From UBA1038 sp964481445 (lineage in GTDB: Bacteria > Bacillota > Clostridia > Christensenellales > Aristaeellaceae): a DNA stretch of 41,434 nucleotides. The DNA is taken from the NCBI GenBank assembly GCA_964481445.1, contig CAYZTQ010000008.1, positions 1 to 41,434 of the forward strand. The letters are read 5' to 3'. Made by a program: the position numbers and the translations under genes. The notes below the pieces were generated by a model that did no database searches, had not been told where the DNA came from, and saw only the letters and a program-made list of their open reading frames with translations. Shown piece by piece: positions 8,804 to 16,833 of this stretch; position 1 is the first letter of the stretch, and every line of letters begins with the position of its first letter.

Positions 8804-9523
8804 ATGCAGGAAACACCGCGCATTCTATTTGAAGACAACCACCTGATCGTGGCGCTCAAGCAGCCCAACCTTCTGGTGCAGGGCGACAGCACGGGCGATC
8901 AGGATATGCTGAGCCAGCTCAAAGCCTATATTAAGGAGAAGTACGAAAAGCCGGGCGAAGTCTACCTCGGCCTTGTGCACCGCATGGACAGGCCCGTGGG
9001 CGGTCTTCTGTGCTTTGCCAGAACCAGCAAGGCCGCCGCGCGCCTCAGCCGCCAGATCGCGGAGGGCGAGCTTAAGCGCGAGTACGTGGCGGTGGTGGAG
9101 GGCCGGGCGAAGGACGCGGACACCCTGCGCGATACCCTCGTCAAGGATGAGAAGACCAACATGGTGCGCGTGGTGCCCAGCTATTTAAGGCAGGGCAAGC
9201 CCGCGGTGCTCAGCTACCGCTGCGCGGGCCTGAAGGAAGAATCAAGCCTTGTCGCCGTCAAGCTGGAGACCGGTCGCGCCCACCAGATCCGCGTGCAGAT
9301 GGCCAACGCCGGCCTGCCGCTGTGGGGCGACAACCGCTACGGCAAGGGCAGGCCCGGCCAGCAAATCGCGCTGTGGGGCATGCGCCTGTCGCTGCTGCAC
9401 CCCATCACGGGCAAGCAGATGGTGTTTGTGGCGCCTCCGCCCGATTCGGGCGCCTGGGGCGCGTGGAGGAAGGAGCTGGAGGGGCTTGCCGCCATCTGGC
9501 CCCAGATTGTGACGCTTGGATAA
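8804..9523 (+). CDS. RluA-family pseudouridine synthase
   Basis: 239 residues. It isomerises uridine to pseudouridine in RNA; which rRNA or tRNA site cannot be told from sequence. The N-terminus RILFEDNHLIVALKQPNLLVQ is the usual RluA catalytic-domain start, with no S4 domain. The catalytic motif is LVHRMDRPVGGLLCFART, with the invariant Asp in HRMD-R. RAHQIRVQMANAGLPLWGDNRYG is the later conserved motif. The ATG at 8804 is preferred over 8792: GGAGAAAGG precedes it, whereas the SD-like AGAGG directly abuts the 8792 ATG. tgt begins 2 bp after the stop codon. Confidence 0.9.
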   Translation: MQETPRILFEDNHLIVALKQPNLLVQGDSTGDQDMLSQLKAYIKEKYEKPGEVYLGLVHRMDRPVGGLLCFARTSKAAARLSRQIAEGELKREYVAVVEGRAKDADTLRDTLVKDEKTNMVRVVPSYLRQGKPAVLSYRCAGLKEESSLVAVKLETGRAHQIRVQMANAGLPLWGDNRYGKGRPGQQIALWGMRLSLLHPITGKQMVFVAPPPDSGAWGAWRKELEGLAAIWPQIVTLG

Positions 9524-9524
9524 G

Positions 9525-10667
9525 ATGACGAAACCTTTTGCCTTTGAAATCATCAAGACCTGCGCGCGCACCGGTGCCCGCGCGGGTATTTTGCATACGC
9601 CGCACGGCGATATCCCCACGCCCATCTATATGCCCGTGGGCACGCAGGCGGTGGTCAAGGCCATGACGGCCGAAGAGATGAAGGGGCTGGAGGCGAAGAT
9701 CATCCTCTCCAACACCTACCACCTGCACCTGCGACCCGGTGAAAAGCTGGTGGAAAAGGCGGGCGGCCTGCACCGCTTCATGGATTGGGACAGGCCGATC
9801 CTGACCGACTCGGGCGGCTATCAGGTCTTCTCGCTGGAGGGCCTGCGTAAAATCAAAGAGGAGGGCGTCTATTTCCGCAGCCATCTGGACGGCCGGGCGC
9901 TGTTCATGGGGCCGGAGGAATCCATGGCCATCCAGCAGGCGCTGGGCAGCGACATCGCGATGGCCTTTGACGTCTGCTCGCCCTACCCCTGCGACCACGA
10001 GACCGCGAAGGCGAACATGGAGCGCACGCACCGCTGGGCCGAGCGCTGCAAGGCGGCGCACACGCGGGAGGATCAGGCGCTGTTCGGCATCGTGCAGGGC
10101 GCTTTTGACAGAGACCTGCGCATCCAGAGCGTAAAAACACTCAAAGAGATGGATTTTATCGGCTACGGCATCGGCGGCCTTTCCGTGGGCGAGCCCAAGG
10201 AGCTGATGTACGAGATGCTGGATGCCATGCAGCCCCATTATGAGGAGCATAAGCCCCGCTACCTGATGGGCGTGGGCACGCCGGACTGCCTGATCGAGGG
10301 CGTGGCGCGCGGCATCGACATGTTCGACTGCGTGCTGGCCACCCGTATCGCCAGAAACGGCACCCTCCTGACGCGCCACGGCCGCATGGTCATCAAGAAC
10401 AAACAGTATGAGGAGGATTTCGGCCCCATCGACCCGGAATGCGACTGCTTTGCCTGCACGCACCATTCCCGGGCCTATATCCGCCACCTGTTCAAGGCGG
10501 GCGAAATCACGGGGCCGCGCCTTGCCAGCATCCACAACCTGCGCTATCTGATCCGCCTGATGCAGGAGGTGCGCGAGGCTATTTTGGAAGACCGCCTGCC
10601 CGAATACCGCGAGGCCTTCTACCGCGATTTTGACATGACGACAGCCTTTAACAGGGGGGAAGCCTGA
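9525..10667 (+). CDS. tgt: Queuine tRNA-ribosyltransferase (tRNA-guanine transglycosylase)
   Basis: Exchanges guanine-34 of GUN-anticodon tRNAs for preQ1 during queuosine synthesis. 380 residues is the family length. Visible: TPIYMPVGTQAVVKAMT, the catalytic Asp in LTDSGGYQVFSL, the substrate loop GYGIGGLSVGEPKE, DMFDCVLATRIARNG, and the zinc site CDCFACTHHSRAYIRHLF followed by a His in SIHNLR. An oddity is MAFDVCSPYP where bacterial enzymes usually read FDEC, so Val replaces the Glu after the preQ1-contacting Asp. The ATG at 9525 is 1 bp after the upstream stop and gives MTKPFAFEIIKTC; SD is weak, suggesting translational coupling. The stop overlaps the next ATG (TGATG). Confidence 0.96.
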   Translation: MTKPFAFEIIKTCARTGARAGILHTPHGDIPTPIYMPVGTQAVVKAMTAEEMKGLEAKIILSNTYHLHLRPGEKLVEKAGGLHRFMDWDRPILTDSGGYQVFSLEGLRKIKEEGVYFRSHLDGRALFMGPEESMAIQQALGSDIAMAFDVCSPYPCDHETAKANMERTHRWAERCKAAHTREDQALFGIVQGAFDRDLRIQSVKTLKEMDFIGYGIGGLSVGEPKELMYEMLDAMQPHYEEHKPRYLMGVGTPDCLIEGVARGIDMFDCVLATRIARNGTLLTRHGRMVIKNKQYEEDFGPIDPECDCFACTHHSRAYIRHLFKAGEITGPRLASIHNLRYLIRLMQEVREAILEDRLPEYREAFYRDFDMTTAFNRGEA

Positions 10668-11509
10668 TGGATCAAGCGCATATCAGCCTGCAGAATCTGA
10701 GCTACGCCTACGAGGAGGGCGCGGCCCCCGCGGTCAATCAGGTGAATCTGGATATCCGCAAGGGCGAGTTTGTGGCGCTGCTGGGGCACAACGGCTCGGG
10801 CAAGTCGACCATCGCCAAGCTGCTCAACGGCCTGTACACGCCTACGGAGGGCAAGGTGCTCTTGAGCGGCATGGATACGGCGGACGAGCGCTATACCTGG
10901 GAGATCCGCAAGCGCTGCGGCATGGTGTTCCAGAACCCTGATAATCAGATCGTCGCCACCGTGGTGCGCGAGGATGTGGCCTTCGGCCTTGAAAACCTCG
11001 GCATCCCCTCCGAGCGGATGCCCCGCCTGATCGACGAGGCGCTGAAGGCCGTCAACATGTCCGAGTTTGCCGACCGCGCCCCGCATCTGCTCAGCGGCGG
11101 GCAGAAGCAGCGCATCGCCATCGCGGGCATCCTCGCCATGCAGCCCGAGGCCATCGTGCTGGACGAAGCCACCGCCATGCTCGACCCTTCCGGCAGGCAG
11201 GAGGTGCTGGAGACGGCGCTGCGCCTCAACCGCGAGCGCGGTGTCACCGTGGTGTGGATCACTCACTTTATGGAGGAGGCCGCCCGGGCCTCCCGCGTGG
11301 CCGTGATGTACAAGGGGCATCTGGTGATGGACGGCACCCCGCGCGAGGTCTTTCAGCAGGTGGAAAAAATCCGCCAGTTCCGGCTGGACGTGCCGCCCAT
11401 GACCCAGCTTGCGCACATGCTGCGCGAGCGGGGCGTCGAGATCCGCGAAGACATCCTGACGACCGACGAAATGCTCAAGGAGGTGCGAGCCATTGCCCAT
11501 ACAGCTTGA
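10667..11509 (+). CDS. ecfA1: ECF transporter ATPase A1
   Basis: One of the two ATPases of the energy-coupling-factor module that powers vitamin or metal uptake by interchangeable S-components. 280 residues. Walker A GHNGSGKS (40-47), Q-loop VFQNPDNQIVA, signature LLSGGQKQR (about 141-149), Walker B AIVLDEATAMLD, and H-loop VVWITHFMEEA. The FQNPDNQ segment is typical of EcfA1. It overlaps tgt by 1 bp and ecfA2 by 17 bp. No S-component gene is present in the window, so the substrate is not indicated. Confidence 0.95.
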   Translation: MDQAHISLQNLSYAYEEGAAPAVNQVNLDIRKGEFVALLGHNGSGKSTIAKLLNGLYTPTEGKVLLSGMDTADERYTWEIRKRCGMVFQNPDNQIVATVVREDVAFGLENLGIPSERMPRLIDEALKAVNMSEFADRAPHLLSGGQKQRIAIAGILAMQPEAIVLDEATAMLDPSGRQEVLETALRLNRERGVTVVWITHFMEEAARASRVAVMYKGHLVMDGTPREVFQQVEKIRQFRLDVPPMTQLAHMLRERGVEIREDILTTDEMLKEVRAIAHTA

Positions 11510-12356
11510 GCGCCTCAGCCATACCTATCAGGAGGGCAGCCCCTTCCAGTCGACCGCGCTGCACGAGGTCGACCTGACGATCGAAGACCACGACCTTTTG
11601 GCCCTCATCGGCCACACCGGCAGCGGCAAATCCACGCTGGCGCAGCACTTAAACGGCCTGCTTAAGCCCACCGCCGGGCGCGTGCTGCTGGACGGGCAGG
11701 ATATCAACGACAAATCCAGCGACAAGCGCGCCCTGCGCTTCGCCGTGGGGCTGGTGTTCCAGTACCCGGAGCATCAGCTGTTTGAGGAAACGGTCAAGAA
11801 GGATATCGGCTTCGGCCCGCGCAACATGGGCCTGAGCGAAGAAGAGATCGACGCCCGCGTGCGCGAGGCGATGGAGAAGATCGGCCTGCCCTATGACGAG
11901 ATCGCCGAGAAATCGCCCTTCGAGCTGTCGGGCGGGCAGATGCGCCGCGTGGCGCTGGCGGGCGTGCTGGCGATGCGCCCGCGCATTCTGGTGCTGGATG
12001 AGCCGACCGCGGGCCTTGACCCCCGGGCGAGGGATTTTCTCCTGAGCGACGTGCGCCGCCTGCATGAGGAGGGCACCAGCGTGGTGATGATTTCCCACAG
12101 CATGGACGATGTGGCGCGCCTTGCCACCCGCGTGGCGGTGCTTGAAAAGGGCAGGCTGGTCATGCAGGGCAGCCCGGGGGAGATTTTCTCGCGCGTCGGC
12201 GAGCTTTCGGCCATGGGGCTTGACGTGCCGCAGGCCAGCAAGCTGCGCCAATTGCTTTTAGATGCCGGCATGGCGCTGCCCGAGTGCTACCGGCTGGAGG
12301 AGCTGGCCGACAGCCTGGCCGCCTGCCTTAAAGGAGGTGAAGCGCATGCTCGGTGA
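11493..12356 (+). CDS. ecfA2: ECF transporter ATPase A2
   Basis: Second ATPase of the ECF module, 287 residues. Walker A GHTGSGKS, Q-loop VFQYPEHQLFEETV (the YPEHQLF form marks EcfA2), signature FELSGGQMRR, Walker B ILVLDEPTAGLD, H-loop VVMISHSMDD. The start is a TTG at 11493: a perfect AAGGAGGT sits at 11477-11484, 8 nt upstream inside ecfA1, and the protein then begins MPIQLERLSHTY as in homologues. It overlaps ecfA1 by 17 bp and ecfT by 11 bp. Confidence 0.95.
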   Translation: MPIQLERLSHTYQEGSPFQSTALHEVDLTIEDHDLLALIGHTGSGKSTLAQHLNGLLKPTAGRVLLDGQDINDKSSDKRALRFAVGLVFQYPEHQLFEETVKKDIGFGPRNMGLSEEEIDARVREAMEKIGLPYDEIAEKSPFELSGGQMRRVALAGVLAMRPRILVLDEPTAGLDPRARDFLLSDVRRLHEEGTSVVMISHSMDDVARLATRVAVLEKGRLVMQGSPGEIFSRVGELSAMGLDVPQASKLRQLLLDAGMALPECYRLEELADSLAACLKGGEAHAR

Positions 12357-13149
12357 CATCACGCTGGGGCAGTACTACCCGGTGCAGAGCCCCGTGCACA
12401 GGATGGATCCGCGGGTCAAGATCGTGCTGACCATCGCCTTCATCGTCTGCGTGTTTCTGGTGGGCTCGCCGCTGGGCTACCTGCCGGTCGCGCTGTATGT
12501 GCTTCTGGCCTGCCGCATGTCGAACCTGCCCTTTAAGATGATGCTCCGCTCGCTGCGGCCGCTGCGCATCCTGCTTATCTTTACCTTTATTCTCAATCTG
12601 TTTTTCGGCACGGGCCAGACGGAGCTCCTGCGCCTCGGCTTTATCCGCGTAACGGCGGAGGGGCTGAACAACGCCATCCACTTCTCCCTGCGCCTCGTCT
12701 TTCTGGTGATGGGCAGCAGCATCATGACGCTGACCACCCCGCCCGTCACGCTGACGGACGGTCTGGAGAGCCTGGTATCGCCGCTCAAGGTCATCAAATT
12801 TCCCGCGCACGAGATGGCCATGATGATGACCATCGCCCTGCGCTTCATCCCCACGCTGGCTGAGGAGGCCGACAAGATCATGAAGGCGCAGAGCGCGAGA
12901 GGGGCCGATTTTACCTCCGGAACCCTGCGCCAGCGCGCCAAGGCGCTGATCCCCCTATTGGTGCCGCTGTTCGTCAGCGCCTTCAGGCGGGCGGGCGATC
13001 TGGCGATGGCAATGGAGAGCCGCTGCTACCGCGGCGGCGAGGGGCGCACCAAGCTGCACGTGCTGAAGGCCGGGCGGCGGGACGCGGTCGCCGCGCTGTC
13101 GATGGCCTGCCTGTTTGCCGTGGTGCTTCTGATGGCGCGCTATGCCTAA
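12346..13149 (+). CDS. ecfT: ECF transporter transmembrane subunit T
   Basis: Membrane coupling subunit linking the two ATPases to the S-component, 267 residues. It begins MLGDITLGQYYPVQSPVHRMDPRVK, a typical EcfT start. Four to five hydrophobic segments follow (for example at about 28-50, 60-76, 100-130 and near the C-terminus). Coupling helices carry SARGADF and ESRCYRGG, matching the two Ala-Arg-Gly-type motifs that contact EcfA. The frame is open from 12262, but the ATG at 12346 has AAAGGAGGTGA a few bases upstream. It overlaps truA by 8 bp. Confidence 0.94.
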   Translation: MLGDITLGQYYPVQSPVHRMDPRVKIVLTIAFIVCVFLVGSPLGYLPVALYVLLACRMSNLPFKMMLRSLRPLRILLIFTFILNLFFGTGQTELLRLGFIRVTAEGLNNAIHFSLRLVFLVMGSSIMTLTTPPVTLTDGLESLVSPLKVIKFPAHEMAMMMTIALRFIPTLAEEADKIMKAQSARGADFTSGTLRQRAKALIPLLVPLFVSAFRRAGDLAMAMESRCYRGGEGRTKLHVLKAGRRDAVAALSMACLFAVVLLMARYA

Positions 13150-13891
13150 GCGCGTCCTCATCACCATCGAATACGATGGCAGCGCCTACTGCGGCTGGCA
13201 GCGCCAGCTGAACGGCCCCAGCGTGCAGCAGAAGATCGAAGAGGCGCTGCACAATCTGACGGGCGAAAAGATCGTCATTACGGGCGCCAGCCGAACGGAC
13301 GCGGGCGTGCATGCCCGCGGCCAGCGCGCCCATTTTGATATCGGGGCGAAGATCCCGCCCGACAAGCTGCCCTTTGCTCTCAACACTCTGCTGCCCCGCG
13401 ATATCCGCGTGACGGCGGGGGCCGAGGTGCCGGGCAGCTTTCACGCGCGCTTTGACGCAAGGGGCAAGGAATACAGCTATCTTATCTACAACAGGCGGCA
13501 CCCGAGCGCCCTGCTGCGCGACCGCAGCTGCCACGCGCCGCTGCCGCTGGATGAAAGGGCCATGCAGCGGGCCTGCCTGCACCTAGTAGGCACGCACGAT
13601 TTCGCGGCCTTTCAGGCATCGGGCGGCACGGCCAAGACCACGCTGCGGCATATCGAGCGGGCGCAGATCGAAAGAAGCGGGGACAAGATCCGCCTTGAGA
13701 TCTACGGCACGGCCTTTTTGTACAACATGGTGCGCATCATCGCGGGCACGCTTGTCTATGTGGGCGAGGGGCGGCTGCCCGAGGACGCCTTTGCCCGCGC
13801 CATCGAAACGGGCGACCGGCTGTGCCTCGGGCCGACGGCGCCCCCGCAGGGCCTGTGCCTGGAGCGGGTGGATTACGGGGGCGAGCTGTGA
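13142..13891 (+). CDS. truA: tRNA pseudouridine synthase A
   Basis: Makes pseudouridine at positions 38-40 of the tRNA anticodon arm. 249 residues, the normal length. Start MPKRVLITIEYDGSAYCGWQRQ; catalytic Asp in GASRTDAGVHARGQRAHFD; later motifs FHARFDARGKEYSYLI and FLYNMVRIIAGTLVYVGEGR. truA after ecfA1-ecfA2-ecfT is a widespread Firmicutes order, but here tgt rather than rplQ precedes the ecf genes and no rplM/rpsI follows. The next gene starts on a GTG within its stop region. Confidence 0.97.
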   Translation: MPKRVLITIEYDGSAYCGWQRQLNGPSVQQKIEEALHNLTGEKIVITGASRTDAGVHARGQRAHFDIGAKIPPDKLPFALNTLLPRDIRVTAGAEVPGSFHARFDARGKEYSYLIYNRRHPSALLRDRSCHAPLPLDERAMQRACLHLVGTHDFAAFQASGGTAKTTLRHIERAQIERSGDKIRLEIYGTAFLYNMVRIIAGTLVYVGEGRLPEDAFARAIETGDRLCLGPTAPPQGLCLERVDYGGEL

Positions 13892-16209
13892 GCGAAGCAT
13901 CCGGGCAACCCAAACAGGCAAAGCGGGAAGGGCGGCAGAAGCGCGAAAAGGCGGCGGTCAGGCTGTCGGTGCGCGCGCTGGTCGCCTTTTCCGTATTTCC
14001 GCCGGATATTTTGCCCTTTTCCGCCTCGCTGATGGAGGAGGGGCGCATCGCCCACTTAAGCCGCCAGCAGAAAAGCGGCGCGCGCAGCGAGCAGGCGCTG
14101 CGCTATCGGGGCAGGCGGCAGGGCTTCGATATCGAGGTCACGGGCCGCATGGACCTTTTTGACGCTGCGGCGGAGCCGCCGCTGATTGAGGAAATCAAGC
14201 TCTCGGGCAGCGAGCCGCCCGAGAAGGCGAAAGAAGAGCACCTCGATCAGGCGCTCTGCTACGGCTACATGCTCTGCCTGCAGGAGGGGATCGGGCAGGT
14301 CAGCATCCGCGTCAGCTACGCCGATCTGCGGGGCGAGCTCACCGCGCAGTTTGAGCGCGTGTACGAGCTGGCGGAGCTGGAGGCGGTCTTTTTTAAGCTG
14401 CTTGACCATTATCTTGTCTGGCAGGGGCGCCTTGAGCGCCACCGGGCGCGGCGCGACAAGAGCATAGAGGCCCTGCCCTTTCCCTACCCCGCCTACCGCA
14501 GCGGCCAGCGCGAGATGGCGGGGCAGGTGTATACCGCCATCCTGCGCAAAAAGCGCCTCTTCGCCGTAATGCCGACCGGCACGGGCAAGAGCGCCGCGGT
14601 GCTCTACCCCGCGCTCAAGGCCCTGGGCCTCGGGCATACCGAGCAGATATGGTGTCTGACCGCCCGCACCACGGGCCGCCGCGCCATGGAGCAGGAGTTT
14701 GAGCGCATGCGCGCGCAGGGGCTGAGGCTCAAATCGCTCACGCTGAACGCGCGCGAGAAGATCTGCCCGATGAGCGAGACGCGCTGCGACCCGGATTTCT
14801 GCTCCCGGGCCAAAGGGCACTTTTTAAGGCAGGAAGCGGGGCTGCTGCGCGCCCTGCGGCAGCCCTGCTGGGACAGCGAAACGGTCACGGGCATCGCCGA
14901 CAAATATGCCCTCTGCCCCTTTGAGTTCAGCCTGAAGCTCTGCGAATGGGCGGACGCCGTCATCTGCGATTACAACTATGCCTTTGACCCGAGGGTGCGC
15001 GTCAAGCGGGTCTTTGAAAACCCGGGTCGCCTGACCCTTTTGACGGACGAAGCGCACAACCTGCCCGACCGCCTGCGCGATACGCTGTCGGGCGGCCTGT
15101 CCGGCGCGAAGCTGGCGCTTTTCCGCCGCGAGGCGGGAAAACGCTTCGGCAGAAGCCACCTTGTCTACAGGCGGGCGACCGCGCTGCTGACGGCGCTGCG
15201 GAACCTGAGCGAGGAGGAGCCCGGGCTCAAGGGGCTGTGCCTTGCCTGCGACGGGCTGCTGGAGGCGCTGCGCCTTTTCCCCGAGGCGGCGGGCGACGGG
15301 CAGCTTTCGCGCGAGCTGCTGGGGCTGTTTGACGCGCTTTCCCGCGCGCTGGCGGAGCCGAAGCAGTACAGGCCGCTGCTCAGCAAAGAAGGGCGCGAGC
15401 AGGCCATCCGCCTGCTTTGCCTTGATTTTACGCCGCATCTCAAGAAGGTTACGGAAAAGCTCTGCGGCTTTATCTGCTACTCGGCCACGCTTTCGCCGCT
15501 GGAGGCCTTCAAAAACCTGCTGGGCGGCGGGGAGGAGGACGCCTGCTTCGAGCTGCCCTCGCCCTTCCCGCCGGAGCATCTTTTGTGTTTGGAAGTGCCG
15601 CTCAATACCCGCTACGCAAGGCGCGAGAGCACGGCCCCGCAGGTGGCATCAGCGGCGCGCGCCATGTTTGAAGCAAGGCCCGGCAAGTACGCGGTGTTCT
15701 TTCCCTCCTACGCCTACATGAACCGGGTGGCGGAAGAGCTGACCGGCCTGCCCCTCATGGTGCAGCAGACCGGCATGGATGAGGCCGCGCGGCAGGCTTT
15801 TTTGGCCGCGTTTACCGAGGACGACCGGCCCCTGCTCGCGCTGTGCGTGCTGGGCGGCATTTTTTCGGAGGGCATCGACCTGCCGGGCAGCGCGCTGATC
15901 GGCGTGTGCGTGGTGGGCGTGGGCCTGCCGCAGCTTTCGCCCGAGCGGGAGGCCGTCCGCAGCCGCATGGAGGAAGAGGGCCTCGGCGGCTTTGACATCG
16001 CCTACCGTTACCCCGGCATGCACAAGGTGCTGCAGGCCGCCGGGCGGCTCATCCGCTCGGAGAGCGACCGGGGCGTGCTGCTGCTGTGCGACGACCGCTA
16101 CGCGCAGAGCGATTACCGCCGCCTGCTGCCGCCGCATTATCGCATCCGGCGGGCGCGGCCCGGCGAGATTGCGCCGCTGATCCGCGATTTCTGGGAAAAC
16201 TGCCCCTGA
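13888..16209 (+). CDS. PD-(D/E)XK nuclease fused to a DinG/XPD-like Fe-S helicase
   Basis: 773 residues. Residues 1-180 resemble a PD-(D/E)XK domain: GRMDLF with Asp89, EEIKLS with Glu102 and Lys104, and a QALCY motif (Gln121, Tyr125). The superfamily 2 helicase begins near 205 with a Q-motif-like YRSGQREM. Walker A is MPTGTGKS (228-235) and DEAH is at 387-390. Four Cys (293, 300, 305, 343) between Walker A and DEAH are placed like the Fe-S cluster of XPD/DinG. C-terminal motifs are ICYSATLSPLE, SEGIDLPG and QAAGRLIRSESD. A DNA-repair helicase-nuclease is inferred. The GTG at 13888 (GTGA overlap with the truA stop) is chosen; the frame is open further upstream inside truA. Confidence 0.88.
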   Translation: MSEASGQPKQAKREGRQKREKAAVRLSVRALVAFSVFPPDILPFSASLMEEGRIAHLSRQQKSGARSEQALRYRGRRQGFDIEVTGRMDLFDAAAEPPLIEEIKLSGSEPPEKAKEEHLDQALCYGYMLCLQEGIGQVSIRVSYADLRGELTAQFERVYELAELEAVFFKLLDHYLVWQGRLERHRARRDKSIEALPFPYPAYRSGQREMAGQVYTAILRKKRLFAVMPTGTGKSAAVLYPALKALGLGHTEQIWCLTARTTGRRAMEQEFERMRAQGLRLKSLTLNAREKICPMSETRCDPDFCSRAKGHFLRQEAGLLRALRQPCWDSETVTGIADKYALCPFEFSLKLCEWADAVICDYNYAFDPRVRVKRVFENPGRLTLLTDEAHNLPDRLRDTLSGGLSGAKLALFRREAGKRFGRSHLVYRRATALLTALRNLSEEEPGLKGLCLACDGLLEALRLFPEAAGDGQLSRELLGLFDALSRALAEPKQYRPLLSKEGREQAIRLLCLDFTPHLKKVTEKLCGFICYSATLSPLEAFKNLLGGGEEDACFELPSPFPPEHLLCLEVPLNTRYARRESTAPQVASAARAMFEARPGKYAVFFPSYAYMNRVAEELTGLPLMVQQTGMDEAARQAFLAAFTEDDRPLLALCVLGGIFSEGIDLPGSALIGVCVVGVGLPQLSPEREAVRSRMEEEGLGGFDIAYRYPGMHKVLQAAGRLIRSESDRGVLLLCDDRYAQSDYRRLLPPHYRIRRARPGEIAPLIRDFWENCP

Positions 16210-16252
16210 ATCCCTTTTTGCGCGGATTTTGCGGACAGATTTTATGCGGCTA

Positions 16253-16261
16253 TGGTATAAT
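16253..16261 (+). promoter_or_regulatory. Extended -10 promoter of the DUF4364-ispDF unit
   Basis: TGG followed by a consensus TATAAT (16256-16261), i.e. an extended TGn -10. The -35 region is poor (TTGCGG lies at 16229, 21 bp away). The ATG at 16291 follows 30 bp later. Confidence 0.6.
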
Positions 16262-16290
16262 GATTTTAATGACAGCGTGGGGGTGAATCC

Positions 16291-16833
16291 ATGGCAGACC
16301 TGCCACAGCACCGTCTGGGTGATATAGAGCGCAAGGTGCTTGCGCTGCACAGCCTGAAATGGCTGGGCGGCTGCGGCAACCTGCAGCTGATCGCGTTCAT
16401 GACCGAGAACGACATCATGAACTATTTTGATTTGCAGACCGCGTTGTTTGACCTGCGCGACGCGGGCCAGGTATCAAGAACCCCGCAGCAGGCGGACGAT
16501 ATCTATGAAATCACCCCCGCGGGCGAGGAGGCGCTGGCCCTGTTCGGCGCGCGCGCCCCGCAGAGCCTGATGGACGCGGTGGCGGCGCAGGCCCCTTTGT
16601 ACAAAGAGCGCTTCAACCGCCAGCGCGAGCGCTCCGCCCGCATCGTGCACGACGGGGGCAACGAGTACCACGTTTCCATGCAGATTAACGAGCAGAAAAT
16701 GCCGCTGATCAGCATTGACCTCAGCCTGCCGACCGCCGAGCTGGCCGCACGCTTCCGCGACCGCTGGGAGGGCGAGGCGCAGGCCATCTACGATTTTATC
16801 ATCGAGCGTCTGTCGGGGGAAAAGAAGCCGTGA
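16291..16833 (+). CDS. DUF4364 family protein, winged-helix-like
   Basis: 180 residues, matching the clostridial DUF4364 family (PF14277, recognised from the overall pattern). The N-terminal half resembles a winged helix: LGDIERKVLALHSLKWLGGCGNLQL, ENDIMNYFDLQTALFDLRDAGQV, then a wing-like DDIYEITPAGEEALALFG. This suggests DNA binding, perhaps a transcription regulator; no target is known. The C-terminal half is beta-rich. SD GGGGGTGA lies 5-12 nt before the ATG. The stop overlaps the ispDF GTG start (GTGA). Confidence 0.85.
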   Translation: MADLPQHRLGDIERKVLALHSLKWLGGCGNLQLIAFMTENDIMNYFDLQTALFDLRDAGQVSRTPQQADDIYEITPAGEEALALFGARAPQSLMDAVAAQAPLYKERFNRQRERSARIVHDGGNEYHVSMQINEQKMPLISIDLSLPTAELAARFRDRWEGEAQAIYDFIIERLSGEKKP

